From Pseudomonadota bacterium (lineage in GTDB: Bacteria > Pseudomonadota > Gammaproteobacteria > Ga0077536): a DNA stretch of 64,000 bases. A program made the position numbers and the translations under genes. Below are positions 31,568-39,760 of the stretch, piece by piece. The stretch spans positions 434,001 to 498,000 of the forward strand of contig JADJYF010000026.1 of NCBI GenBank assembly GCA_016719885.1, written 5' to 3'. Numbering within the stretch: the stretch's first letter is position 1; every line of letters begins with the position of its first letter. The notes under the pieces are model-generated. The model worked only from the letters and a program-made list of their open reading frames with translations. It made no database searches and was not told where the DNA came from.

Positions 31568-32911
31568 CTACACCGGAATGTTGTACTTCTTGACCAGGTG
31601 GTAGACGGTGGGGCGGCTGACGCCCAGCAGTTCGGCGGCGCGATTGACTTGTCCGTCGGCCGCCGCCAGGGCGCGCCGAATGGCCAGGGCTTCCGCCTCC
31701 TCGCGGCATTCCTTGAGAGTCGGCAGGCGCGTGTCGCCCACCGCTTCCAGTTCCAGGTCCTCGGGTTCTATATAACGGCCATCGGCCATGATGACCGCAC
31801 GTTTGACCCGGTTCTCCAGCTCGCGCACGTTGCCGGGCCAGGCATAGGCCTGCATGGCCTTCACGGCAGCGTCGCTGAAGTCCTTGATGCGGCCGCGGTG
31901 CATGTCGGTCATGCGCCCGAGCAGTGCGCGCGCGATCATGACGGTGTCGCCGATGCGGTCGCGCAGCGGCGGGATCTGCACCGACACCTCGCTGATGCGG
32001 TAGTACAAGTCCTCGCGGAAGCGGTTGTCGCGGATCTGGCCGCGCAGGTCCTGGTGGGTGGCGCAGATCACGCGGGTGTCGACCGCGATCTCCTCGCGCC
32101 CGCCGACCCGCTCCAGCACCCGCTCCTGCAGGAAGCGCAGCAGTTTGGCCTGCAGGGAGGCCGGCAAGTCACCAATTTCGTCGAGAAACAGGGTGCCGTG
32201 ATTGGCGAACTCGAGTTTACCCTTGGTCTGCTTGGTGGCGCCTGTGAAGGCGCCGCGCTCGTAGCCGAACAGCTCGCTTTCCAGGAGGGTGTCGGGAATG
32301 GCCGCGCAGTTGATGGCGATGAAGTCGTTGCCGCGACGCGGACTCAGCTCGTGCAGCGCGCGCGCCAGCACTTCCTTGCCGGTGCCGCTCTCGCCGAGCA
32401 GCAATACGCTGGCGTCGGTCGGGCCGATTTTTTCAATCCGCCGGCAGATCTCCTGCATGGCCGTGCTGCCGGCAATGATGCCCGACAGGGGCGCGGTGAC
32501 CTGGCGCGCCAGGCGCAGGTTCTCGGCTTCGAGCTCCGACAGCACGTGGGCACGCTCGACGATCATGCGCAGCACGTCGGGGTCGATGGGCTTTTCGTAG
32601 AAATCGTAGGCGCCCTGCGCCACCGCCCGCACCGCGACCTCGCGATCGTCGTTGCCGGTCACCACCACGATCTTGGTCTGCGGGGCGAATTCCAGCATCT
32701 CCCGCAGCGCCGCCAGCCCCTCCGAGGCGTTGGCCGCGTCGGGTGGCAGACCGAGATCGAGCGTCACCACCGGTGCCTGGGTCTGGCGCAGCGCGGCCAG
32801 CGCGCTGTCCCGATCGCCGGCCACGGTGACTTCGTAGTCCTCGAAATTCCACCTGAGCTGCTTTTGCAGGCCGGGGTCGTCGTCGACGACCAGTAGTTTG
32901 CGCTTGTGCAT
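31568..32911 (-). CDS. prsR: Sigma-54 response regulator PrsR (PEP-CTERM system)
   Basis: The 447-aa product has a receiver domain (1-125; DDDP acidic pocket, TLDLGLP with the phospho-Asp near 52, Lys in YEKPID), an AAA+ sigma-54 activation domain (about 145-375; Walker A GESGTGKE, the GAFTGA sigma-54 contact loop, Walker B GTLFLDEIG) and a C-terminal Fis-type helix-turn-helix (VNRAAELLGVSRPTVYHLVKKY). It matches the PrsR family (TIGR02915), which activates sigma-54 promoters of PEP-CTERM and EPS genes. Its ATG overlaps the prsK stop by one base (TGATG), so the pair is translationally coupled. Likely targets here are the promoters at 3386-3400 and 36610-36624. Confidence 0.93.
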   Translation of the reverse strand: MHKRKLLVVDDDPGLQKQLRWNFEDYEVTVAGDRDSALAALRQTQAPVVTLDLGLPPDAANASEGLAALREMLEFAPQTKIVVVTGNDDREVAVRAVAQGAYDFYEKPIDPDVLRMIVERAHVLSELEAENLRLARQVTAPLSGIIAGSTAMQEICRRIEKIGPTDASVLLLGESGTGKEVLARALHELSPRRGNDFIAINCAAIPDTLLESELFGYERGAFTGATKQTKGKLEFANHGTLFLDEIGDLPASLQAKLLRFLQERVLERVGGREEIAVDTRVICATHQDLRGQIRDNRFREDLYYRISEVSVQIPPLRDRIGDTVMIARALLGRMTDMHRGRIKDFSDAAVKAMQAYAWPGNVRELENRVKRAVIMADGRYIEPEDLELEAVGDTRLPTLKECREEAEALAIRRALAAADGQVNRAAELLGVSRPTVYHLVKKYNIPV

Positions 32912-35022
32912 CAGTGTCCAGTAGCGATACGTGCGTCGAGTTGTTGTTCCGTTTCCGCCAGGGGCAGCACGATGGTGAATGTCGTGCCCGAGCCGGGCTC
33001 GCTTTCGACCAGCAATTCACCGTGCATGGAGCCGATCAGGTGCCGACTCTCGTAGGCGCCGATGCCCATGCCGGCCTTACCCTTGGTGGTATCGAATGGC
33101 CGGAACAGGCGATTGTGAATGAAGTCGCGGTCCATGCCACTGCCAGTATCGGTAATCGTGGTCCGAACTTCACCCGCGCGTCGCTCTACCGCCACCGTCA
33201 CCTGCCCGTCGGCGGGCGTGGCCTCGATGGCGTTCTGCAGCAGGTGCTGGACCACCGACAGCAGATGATCACGGCTGCCACGCACCGGCAACGGCCCGTC
33301 GGGGGGCCGGAACGCCGGCTGCGGTCTGGCCTCTGCCTTGCTGGCTACCGCCGTCGCCAGCAGTGCGCCCAAGTCCACAAGCTCGTCGCTTTCGACCTCG
33401 GATTGGCGCTGGCGCAGGCTCGCGAGCATGCGCTTCATCTTGGCCGTGGCATCGTCGACGGTGTTGAACGCATCGTCGATGAATTCAGGGTTGTGGCGAT
33501 GGCGCCGCGCGTTGCTGCCGATCAAGGACAACTGCGCGACCACGTTCTTGAGATCGTGCACAAGAAAGGCCGACAACCGGTTGAAAGTTTCGAACTGCCG
33601 CGCCTCCGACAGCGCGTCGGTGGCGCGTACCAGGGCCAGGTAGCTGGCCGCCTGCCGGGCAACCGTACCCAGCAGGTTGAAGTCCTCGGTATCGAAGCGC
33701 TGATTGGAACGTGAGGTAGACAGCGCAAGCACCGCCAGCAGGTCCTCGCCATGCGCCATCGGCACCAGCAGCGCGATGCGCGACATGTCGAGCAGCCATT
33801 GGGGCGCATGGCGCAGCACGCCGCCTTCCAATTGAGCCTCGTCGGCGAGATCACAGATGCGCGGATTGCGCGCCAGCTCCGCGATCAGCGCGTCGCCGGC
33901 GGCAAACTCCTCGCGCCGGTCGCCGTACATGCTGTAGCTGGCGACGATCGCGTACGAGCCCGAAGCGGTCTTGTGCCACAGCATGCCGCCCGGACTGTCG
34001 ACCATGTCGCACACCGCGGTCAGGACGGTCTCGTGGAGACTGTCCGGCTCAAGCGTGGTGCGCGCCAGCGCCTGGGTGAATTTCAGCCATTCTTCGCCGT
34101 ATTCATATTTGTTGCGATAGAAGTGCTTGGCCAGGAACAGGCGGATGCGTGAACGGAGCTGGGTGGAAAAAATCAGCGTCAGCAACAAGAGGATGGCGGC
34201 GCTGAAAAACGTGGTGGTCAGCGCTCGCCCCCACTCACCCCCGATGGCCTGGATGTAATAGCCGGCGGCCGACATCAGGATCAGGTAGACGCCCGCCGCG
34301 ATCAGCACCACCACGTGGAACACCACGCGCCGCGAGACGAAGATCTTGATCTCCCACTGCCGGTTGCGGGCGGCGGAGATCGCGATCATCGGCACCGCCA
34401 GCGCATTGACCACGCCGCGCGCCGACATCAATACGCCGTCCAGACGATTGAACAGCACGGCGTCCGCGTAGAGGTAGAAGTCGTAGACGAACACGAAGCC
34501 GAGACCGAAACACAGGTGCTTGAGCGCCCAGCGCGAGTCGCGCGAGGTATTGCGAAACACCTGCTCGATGAGCACCAATACACCGAGCGCGACCAGCAGT
34601 GCCGTGCAGAAAAACGAACGACGTACCAGGGAATGATCGAACTCGATGCCGAACACAACTTGGTTGAGCATGACCGGCAAGGCGATGCCGAGCACGCAGG
34701 CGAGACCGACGAGAATGGCGCCGAGCTTGATGGTGTGCCGATAGGTGTCGTCGCCGAGATTGAGCAGCAATCCTGAGAAAAAAACCACCCAGGCGAGGTT
34801 GCGGACGAATTCGAGCTGCAGGATGAGGTCGGGCGACAGTCCGCTGCGGCTCTGGAACTGGTAGAGCGCGGCCTGTGCGCCGAACCACAGCATGGACGCC
34901 GCGCAGGCCGCCATCAGGCGCCGGCCGACGGGTTTGCCGCGCGCAGCGACCGTGAGCAGACCGAACAGCGCGAGGAAGGCCACCGCGCCGATGAAGCCCG
35001 CGATCCCGGCAATCGTCGTCAT
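32911..35022 (-). CDS. prsK: PEP-CTERM system histidine kinase PrsK
   Basis: The 703-aa product has an N-terminal membrane region of about eight helices (residues 1 to about 290), a GAF-like sensory region (about 320-470), a histidine phosphorylation segment with H-box VHDLKN (near 500) and an ATPase domain with N-box LLQNAIEA, G1 DTGSGM and G2 GMGIGAYES. The VHDLKN-type H-box and the long membrane sensor are hallmarks of PrsK (TIGR02916), the partner of PrsR. The gene lies immediately before prsR with a one-base stop/start overlap. The ligand or signal cannot be read from the sequence. Confidence 0.93.
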   Translation of the reverse strand: MTTIAGIAGFIGAVAFLALFGLLTVAARGKPVGRRLMAACAASMLWFGAQAALYQFQSRSGLSPDLILQLEFVRNLAWVVFFSGLLLNLGDDTYRHTIKLGAILVGLACVLGIALPVMLNQVVFGIEFDHSLVRRSFFCTALLVALGVLVLIEQVFRNTSRDSRWALKHLCFGLGFVFVYDFYLYADAVLFNRLDGVLMSARGVVNALAVPMIAISAARNRQWEIKIFVSRRVVFHVVVLIAAGVYLILMSAAGYYIQAIGGEWGRALTTTFFSAAILLLLTLIFSTQLRSRIRLFLAKHFYRNKYEYGEEWLKFTQALARTTLEPDSLHETVLTAVCDMVDSPGGMLWHKTASGSYAIVASYSMYGDRREEFAAGDALIAELARNPRICDLADEAQLEGGVLRHAPQWLLDMSRIALLVPMAHGEDLLAVLALSTSRSNQRFDTEDFNLLGTVARQAASYLALVRATDALSEARQFETFNRLSAFLVHDLKNVVAQLSLIGSNARRHRHNPEFIDDAFNTVDDATAKMKRMLASLRQRQSEVESDELVDLGALLATAVASKAEARPQPAFRPPDGPLPVRGSRDHLLSVVQHLLQNAIEATPADGQVTVAVERRAGEVRTTITDTGSGMDRDFIHNRLFRPFDTTKGKAGMGIGAYESRHLIGSMHGELLVESEPGSGTTFTIVLPLAETEQQLDARIATGH

Positions 35023-35076
35023 GCTTTCCCCCGCGCCTGTCCCGACGCGCTAGCGACTACCGAAATGGCATCCGGC

Positions 35077-35105
35077 CGTAAGCGCCAGTGTGACTGGCGC
35101 TTACG
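35077..35105. other. Strong 13-bp hairpin between the sugar transferase gene and prsK
   Basis: CGTAAGCGCCAGT and its exact reverse complement are separated by GTG. The hairpin starts 2 bp after the transferase stop codon. There is no T-run after it on the minus strand, so it is more likely an mRNA-stabilising, processing or partial-termination element that sets the ratio of transferase to PrsK/PrsR. Confidence 0.6.
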
Positions 35106-35107
35106 CC

Positions 35108-36493
35108 TCAGCGTGCGCCCTTGCGCCAGAGTATCACCTGGATGGTCTGTAGCAAGATGTTGATGTCGAGGAAGATGCTGTAGTTCTTGAGATAGTACAG
35201 GTCGTACTGCAGCTTCTCGCGGGCATCGTTGATGGACGCGCCGTAGGGATACAGGATCTGTGCCCAACCGGTGATACCGGGCTTCACGTAGTGGCGCAGG
35301 TCGTAATAAGGAATCGACTTCGACAGTTCGGCCACGAACTGCGGACGCTCGGGACGCGGCCCGACGAAACTCATGTCCCCCTTCAGCACGTTGATGAGCT
35401 GCGGCAGCTCGTCGATACGGGTCTTGCGGATGAAGCTGCCGATCCGGGTTACACGCATATCGTTGGCCAGCGCCCACACCGCGCCGTTGGCCTCCGCGTC
35501 CTGACACATGCTGCGGAACTTGAGCAAGGTGAACACACGGCCACGACGACCGACGCGCTCCTGGCGATACAGCACCGGGCCGCCGCTCTCGAAATAGATG
35601 GCGGCGGCGGTGATCGCCATGATAGGCAAGGTGCCGATCAGCATCAGCGCGCTGACCACGATGTCCATCGCGCGCTTCTCGCTGCTGCGTATGACCGCCT
35701 GCGTGAAGCCGTCCGCGAAGATCACGTTGCTGGGGTGCAGGGTGTCAATGCGAATCTTGCCCAGTTGCCGCTCATAGAAATCGGCGGCTTCCATGATGTG
35801 GATGCCGTACATCTTGCATTCGAGGATGTCATCGACCGGCAGCCCCTTACGGCGGTCGTCGGTGGCTACCACGATCTCGTGCACGTCGAGTTCTTCCGCC
35901 AGTGCGCGCAGGCTGCGTTGACCCAAGGCAAAGATGCGTTCGCCCGCCACCAGGCGCTCGTCGCATCCGAGATCGACGAAGCCGATGACGTCGGCCGATA
36001 CCTGGTCCACGCCACCGCGCAGGCTGTCGATCTGGCGCGCGCGCTCACCGATGCCGAGCACCAGCACCCGTTGACGCTGATCGATGTCCTCGCCGGCGAC
36101 GCAGATCAGGCGACAGCTGGCGATGCTCACGAACGAACAGACCAGGGCGGTCGCGAAGATACCGCCGCCAACCATGAGATCGGGGATCAACAGGTAGACG
36201 GTGCCCATCACCACGAAGCCGCACACGAAACTCAACACCAGGCGCAACATCACGGCGCTGGGGCGCGTGTGTTGATCGCGGTGGTAAAGGCCCATGGCCG
36301 TCATGCCGAGCACGATGGCCGCGACGAATACCAGCGCCTGGCTCCACAATGGGAGTTGATCGGAATGTGCGAAGGCGCTGCTGCCGAGTTGGAAGGTGGC
36401 GCCGAGATAAATCGAGACAAACAGGATGAGGATTTCCGCCAGCCCGAGAAGGACCAGCGATCGCGGGACATAGTGCCTGAATATTCTTAGCAT
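35108..36493 (-). CDS. TIGR03013 XrtA/PEP-CTERM-associated sugar transferase
   Basis: The 461-aa product is a polyprenyl-phosphate hexose-1-phosphate transferase of the WbaP/EpsB type. Four to five membrane helices fill residues 1-135, a CoA-binding-like soluble domain follows (LVLGIGERARQIDSL, about 140-250), and the C-terminal catalytic domain has the family motifs RAMDIVVSALMLIG, RQERVGRRGRVFTLLKFRSM, RKTRIDELPQLINVLKGDMSFVGPRPERP and KPGITGWAQ. It starts exopolysaccharide repeat-unit synthesis by loading the first sugar onto the lipid carrier. Placed just before prsK-prsR and preceded by a sigma-54 promoter, it is likely under direct PrsR control. Confidence 0.92.
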   Translation of the reverse strand: MLRIFRHYVPRSLVLLGLAEILILFVSIYLGATFQLGSSAFAHSDQLPLWSQALVFVAAIVLGMTAMGLYHRDQHTRPSAVMLRLVLSFVCGFVVMGTVYLLIPDLMVGGGIFATALVCSFVSIASCRLICVAGEDIDQRQRVLVLGIGERARQIDSLRGGVDQVSADVIGFVDLGCDERLVAGERIFALGQRSLRALAEELDVHEIVVATDDRRKGLPVDDILECKMYGIHIMEAADFYERQLGKIRIDTLHPSNVIFADGFTQAVIRSSEKRAMDIVVSALMLIGTLPIMAITAAAIYFESGGPVLYRQERVGRRGRVFTLLKFRSMCQDAEANGAVWALANDMRVTRIGSFIRKTRIDELPQLINVLKGDMSFVGPRPERPQFVAELSKSIPYYDLRHYVKPGITGWAQILYPYGASINDAREKLQYDLYYLKNYSIFLDINILLQTIQVILWRKGAR

Positions 36494-36609
36494 TTTGCTC
36501 TCGTGCCCAGTCGGTCGTTGTGCCAGTGCCGTACTTGCAGGCGAGGAGACCTTCGTTTCGACGCAGCGCGTCGCGTGTCTCTCAGCGCTCTTTTTCTACA
36601 CGTAACGGA

Positions 36610-36624
36610 GCAAGTGACGTGCCA
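36610..36624 (-). promoter_or_regulatory. Sigma-54 promoter of the sugar transferase gene
   Basis: On the minus strand the sequence TGGCACG-TCAC-TTGC is a full match to the -24/-12 consensus. The transcript would start near 36598, leaving a leader of about 105 nt before the ATG at 36493. Confidence 0.82.
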
Positions 36625-36832
36625 GCTTATCGTTCAACTGGCATTCGACCTTTAGCCGTCCATGGCATACCGGGGCTAATTCTTGGTAATTCAGCCGGTT
36701 AAATCAAGGATGCCACGCCATGGTGGCGCACCGCTGCGAACAGTTACCGCCACGGCCGACGGTCGGCCGCCAACTCATGCCACGACTTTGTCGTCGTCAG
36801 GCAACACCTTGCCCGTCGAGCACGGCGGGCGC

Positions 36833-36850
36833 TGTCGCCCAGGGGCGACA
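36833..36850 (-). terminator. Hairpin after the hybrid kinase gene
   Basis: TGTCGCCC and GGGCGACA are separated by two bases, starting 13 bp beyond the kinase stop. No T-run follows, so it would need Rho or act as a transcript end-protecting hairpin. Confidence 0.35.
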
Positions 36851-36863
36851 AGCAGGTCGCACC

Positions 36864-39383
36864 TCAGGCCGCGGCCGCCAGGCGCTCGCGCAAGGCATCG
36901 AGCAACACGCGCTTCTTGATGGGCTTGGTCAGATGATCGTCGCAGCCGGCGGCGAGGCTGCGCTCCATGTCTTCCTTGATGGCATTGGCCGTCAAGGCAA
37001 TGATCGGCGTGCGCGGCCTGCGCATGGCGGTCTCCCACTCTCGAATCGCGCGGGTCGCGGCGTAGCCGTCCATCACCGGCATCTGCACGTCCATCAGCAC
37101 CACGTCGAAACGTTCGGCCTTGACGCGCGATAGCGCCTGCTCGCCGTTTTCCGCTTCCACCACCTCGTAGGGCTCCTGGCGCAGATAAGCCTTGATCAGC
37201 ATGCGGTTGTCTTCGTTGTCTTCGACCAGCAGGATGCGGGCGCCCTGCACCGGCTCGCTGACCGGCTCGGGCGTCGCCGGTGCGGACGTCGGCGCCGCGC
37301 CGTCCAGGTTCGCCATGGCCTGCGCCAACTGCGCGCGTTTGAGGGGCTTTACCAGGTAACTCGCGCCGGCAAAGCGCTGGGTCTTCTCCACGCCGGCGGC
37401 CACGGTCGAGGGCCGGAACAGCATGATCAGCGGCGTCGCGTCGCCGCTCTCACGCAAACGTCTCGCGAGTGCATCGGCCTCGGCATCGCGGCCGATGTCC
37501 TGCAGCACCGCGCTGTACGGCCGGCCGGCTTCGCGTGCCTCGACCAGCAGCGCCACGGCCGCGGCTTCATCGTCACAGACGTCGCACTGGAACTGCCACG
37601 CTTCGAGCGCCGCGGCGAGCACCCGCGCCCCCGGCGCATGGCGTGAGATGAGCAGCACCGCGCGGCCACGGCCGGCCACCGCCAGCGCGGGCGCATGCGC
37701 CATGGCGGGCGCCAAGCGCGCCAGGAAATGAAACCGGCTGCCGCATCCCTCGTCGCTCTCCACCCAGATCCGCCCGCCCATCATTTCCACCAGTCGCTTG
37801 CAGATCGCAAGGCCAAGGCCAGTACCGCCGTATCGCCGCGTGATGGAACTGTCGACCTGGGTGAAGCTGCCAAAAATGCTCTCTAGCTTGTCGTGCGGCA
37901 CACCGATGCCGGAATCGCGGACTTCGAAGTGCAGAACGTCGCCCGCCGCATCGCCATTGTCGATACGCACGGTGACGACGATCTCGCCATGCTCGGTGAA
38001 CTTGATGGCGTTGCCGATCAGGTTGAGCATGACCTGGCGCAGGCGCCCAGGGTCGCCCACGAGCTTGCGCGGCACGCCTGGCGCGATATCGGTGACCAGT
38101 TCGATACCTTTGTCGTCGGCTTTGAGCGCGTAGATGTCGACGGCCTGCTCGACGATGTCCTGCAAATCGAACTCGATGTTCTCCAGGATCAACTGCTCGG
38201 CTTCGATCTTGGACAGGTCGAGAATGTCGTTGACCAGGCTGAGCAACGCTTCGCCGGCGTTGCGAAACACGCCGACGAATTTCTCCTGCTCGCGATTCAA
38301 GGCCGACTCCGAGAGCAATTCGGCCATGCCGATGATGGCGTTGAGCGGCGTGCGGATCTCGTGACTCATGCTGGCCAGGAAATCCGATTTGACCCGCGAT
38401 GCTTCCAGCGCCTGGTCGCGGGCCACGGCCAACTCGCGGGTTTGGTGCTGGACCTGCTCCTCGATGACGCGATTACGGGCCTCGAGTTCGCGCGCCTGCA
38501 AATCCTTGGCCCGCGCCAGCGCCACCAGCAATAAGGTGACGCCGACGCCGAGCACTGCCGCAACCAGCACCAGGCCGGTGTCGATGCTTCCCCAGCGCAG
38601 CGCCTTGTCGGTGACCAGCCACGCCGAGAAATGCTCGAGGCGCACCGTGCTTTCTTCACGCAGCGTGTCGACCACCCAGCCGGTGCCGGCCATGGTGCTG
38701 GCCGGACGCGTGAACACCCGCTGCCGTCCGGCAACGCCTTCCGACACGGCATACAGGGTGAAGCTCAGGCTCGGTTCGATGGATTGCGCGCCGACCAGGC
38801 CGGCGAGGTCGACACTCAACACTGCGCAATCGAAAGCGCCGCCGGCGTTGTCGCGACGCGCGTTGGGCTGCACGAGATACAGCGCCGCGGCGCCCGCCTG
38901 CTCGGGGTCGGGCGCCAATGCAACGGCGGCGTCCAGGCCGATGACATCGTTCACGGTGTCGCGCGCCCGTCGGTCGCCGGTCAGCAAGGTCGCCACGGCG
39001 GCACCCGCCGCCTTGCCGCTCTCATGGATGACGCGCACACGACCGTCCGCTTCGACGCGAATCCTGGCCATGCCATCGATGAAGGCGTAGCGCTTCAGCG
39101 AGCCTGCGGTGTACTGCGCGAAGCGCGTCCTGTCCTCGCGCTCATCGGCCGCGACGAAACTCGCGAGGTTGGCAATGATCGCATCCGCGGTGCGGATGTT
39201 GGCCTCGACCTCATTGCGCACCGCGATGGTGTTGAAGTTGAAATCGCGCGTTTCATTACGCAGCGCGTTGTTCCACGCCAGAACCACCAGCACGCATGAG
39301 AAGGAAATGCCGAGGGCGGCCGCAACGAAGTAGAAGAAATTGGACGAAGCGTGGCGCTGAACCTTGTTGATACGCTCAGCCAT
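36864..39383 (-). CDS. Hybrid sensor histidine kinase with CHASE-like sensor and two receiver domains
   Basis: The 839-aa product has two membrane segments (about 15-38 and 265-290) around a periplasmic CHASE-like domain (NTIAVRNEVEANIRTADAIIANLA). A coiled linker follows, then a HisKA domain with H-box SHEIRTPLN (near 343) and an ATPase domain (NLIGNAIKFTEHG, DSGIGVP, GTGLGLAI). A first receiver-like domain (about 570-690) reads VLQDIGRD at the usual phospho-Asp strand and looks altered. The final receiver (about 705-830) is canonical, with VEDNEDN, VLMDVQMPVMDG and a KPIKK lysine. With the Hpt protein and sigma-54 regulator encoded directly upstream it forms a full His-Asp-His-Asp relay. 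The periplasmic ligand is unknown. Confidence 0.9.
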   Translation of the reverse strand: MAERINKVQRHASSNFFYFVAAALGISFSCVLVVLAWNNALRNETRDFNFNTIAVRNEVEANIRTADAIIANLASFVAADEREDRTRFAQYTAGSLKRYAFIDGMARIRVEADGRVRVIHESGKAAGAAVATLLTGDRRARDTVNDVIGLDAAVALAPDPEQAGAAALYLVQPNARRDNAGGAFDCAVLSVDLAGLVGAQSIEPSLSFTLYAVSEGVAGRQRVFTRPASTMAGTGWVVDTLREESTVRLEHFSAWLVTDKALRWGSIDTGLVLVAAVLGVGVTLLLVALARAKDLQARELEARNRVIEEQVQHQTRELAVARDQALEASRVKSDFLASMSHEIRTPLNAIIGMAELLSESALNREQEKFVGVFRNAGEALLSLVNDILDLSKIEAEQLILENIEFDLQDIVEQAVDIYALKADDKGIELVTDIAPGVPRKLVGDPGRLRQVMLNLIGNAIKFTEHGEIVVTVRIDNGDAAGDVLHFEVRDSGIGVPHDKLESIFGSFTQVDSSITRRYGGTGLGLAICKRLVEMMGGRIWVESDEGCGSRFHFLARLAPAMAHAPALAVAGRGRAVLLISRHAPGARVLAAALEAWQFQCDVCDDEAAAVALLVEAREAGRPYSAVLQDIGRDAEADALARRLRESGDATPLIMLFRPSTVAAGVEKTQRFAGASYLVKPLKRAQLAQAMANLDGAAPTSAPATPEPVSEPVQGARILLVEDNEDNRMLIKAYLRQEPYEVVEAENGEQALSRVKAERFDVVLMDVQMPVMDGYAATRAIREWETAMRRPRTPIIALTANAIKEDMERSLAAGCDDHLTKPIKKRVLLDALRERLAAAA

Positions 39384-39412
39384 CGGCGCTTCCCATGCCC
39401 GCCGAAATGCCT

Positions 39413-39718
39413 TCAGGCACCCGAGACCACGTCGATCCGCGCCAGGTAGTCGGCCAGCTGCGCGATGCCCGCGGTAATCGCGGTGCCGTCACCCGCCAGC
39501 GCCGCCCGCTCGATGGCCGCGCCGATGTCGGTGATGGGGTCGAAGCCGTAGCCGCCGCCTGCCCCTTTCATGCTATGGCCTATCATGCGGATGTCGGCAA
39601 AGTTGCCGGCCTCGAGCAGGACCTGCAATTTTTCGACGTCGCGCCTTCGATTATTGAGGAATCCGGGAACGAGATCGGCAAGGTCCGGATCGATGACGAC
39701 AGGGATGCGCTCAGTCAT
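39413..39718 (-). CDS. Hpt-domain phosphotransfer protein
   Basis: The 101-aa product is a stand-alone histidine phosphotransfer domain. Its key motif is IGHSMKGAGGGYGF, with the phosphorylatable His near residue 48 in a predicted four-helix bundle. It lies 29 bp upstream of the hybrid kinase and 42 bp downstream of the sigma-54 regulator gene, so it is well placed to pass phosphate from the kinase's last receiver to the regulator. Confidence 0.88.
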   Translation of the reverse strand: MTERIPVVIDPDLADLVPGFLNNRRRDVEKLQVLLEAGNFADIRMIGHSMKGAGGGYGFDPITDIGAAIERAALAGDGTAITAGIAQLADYLARIDVVSGA

Positions 39719-39760
39719 GGACAGCCTCCGGACCCGAACCGCGCGGCTCGTGTCGAGTAA

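Larger units (their letters stand above)
36494..36863. other. Intergenic region between hybrid kinase and sugar transferase genes
   Basis: These 370 bp hold no gene that I can support. They contain the sigma-54 promoter (36610-36624) and a hairpin (36833-36850) just after the kinase stop codon. A short AT-richer stretch lies at 36670-36710. Confidence 0.5.
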
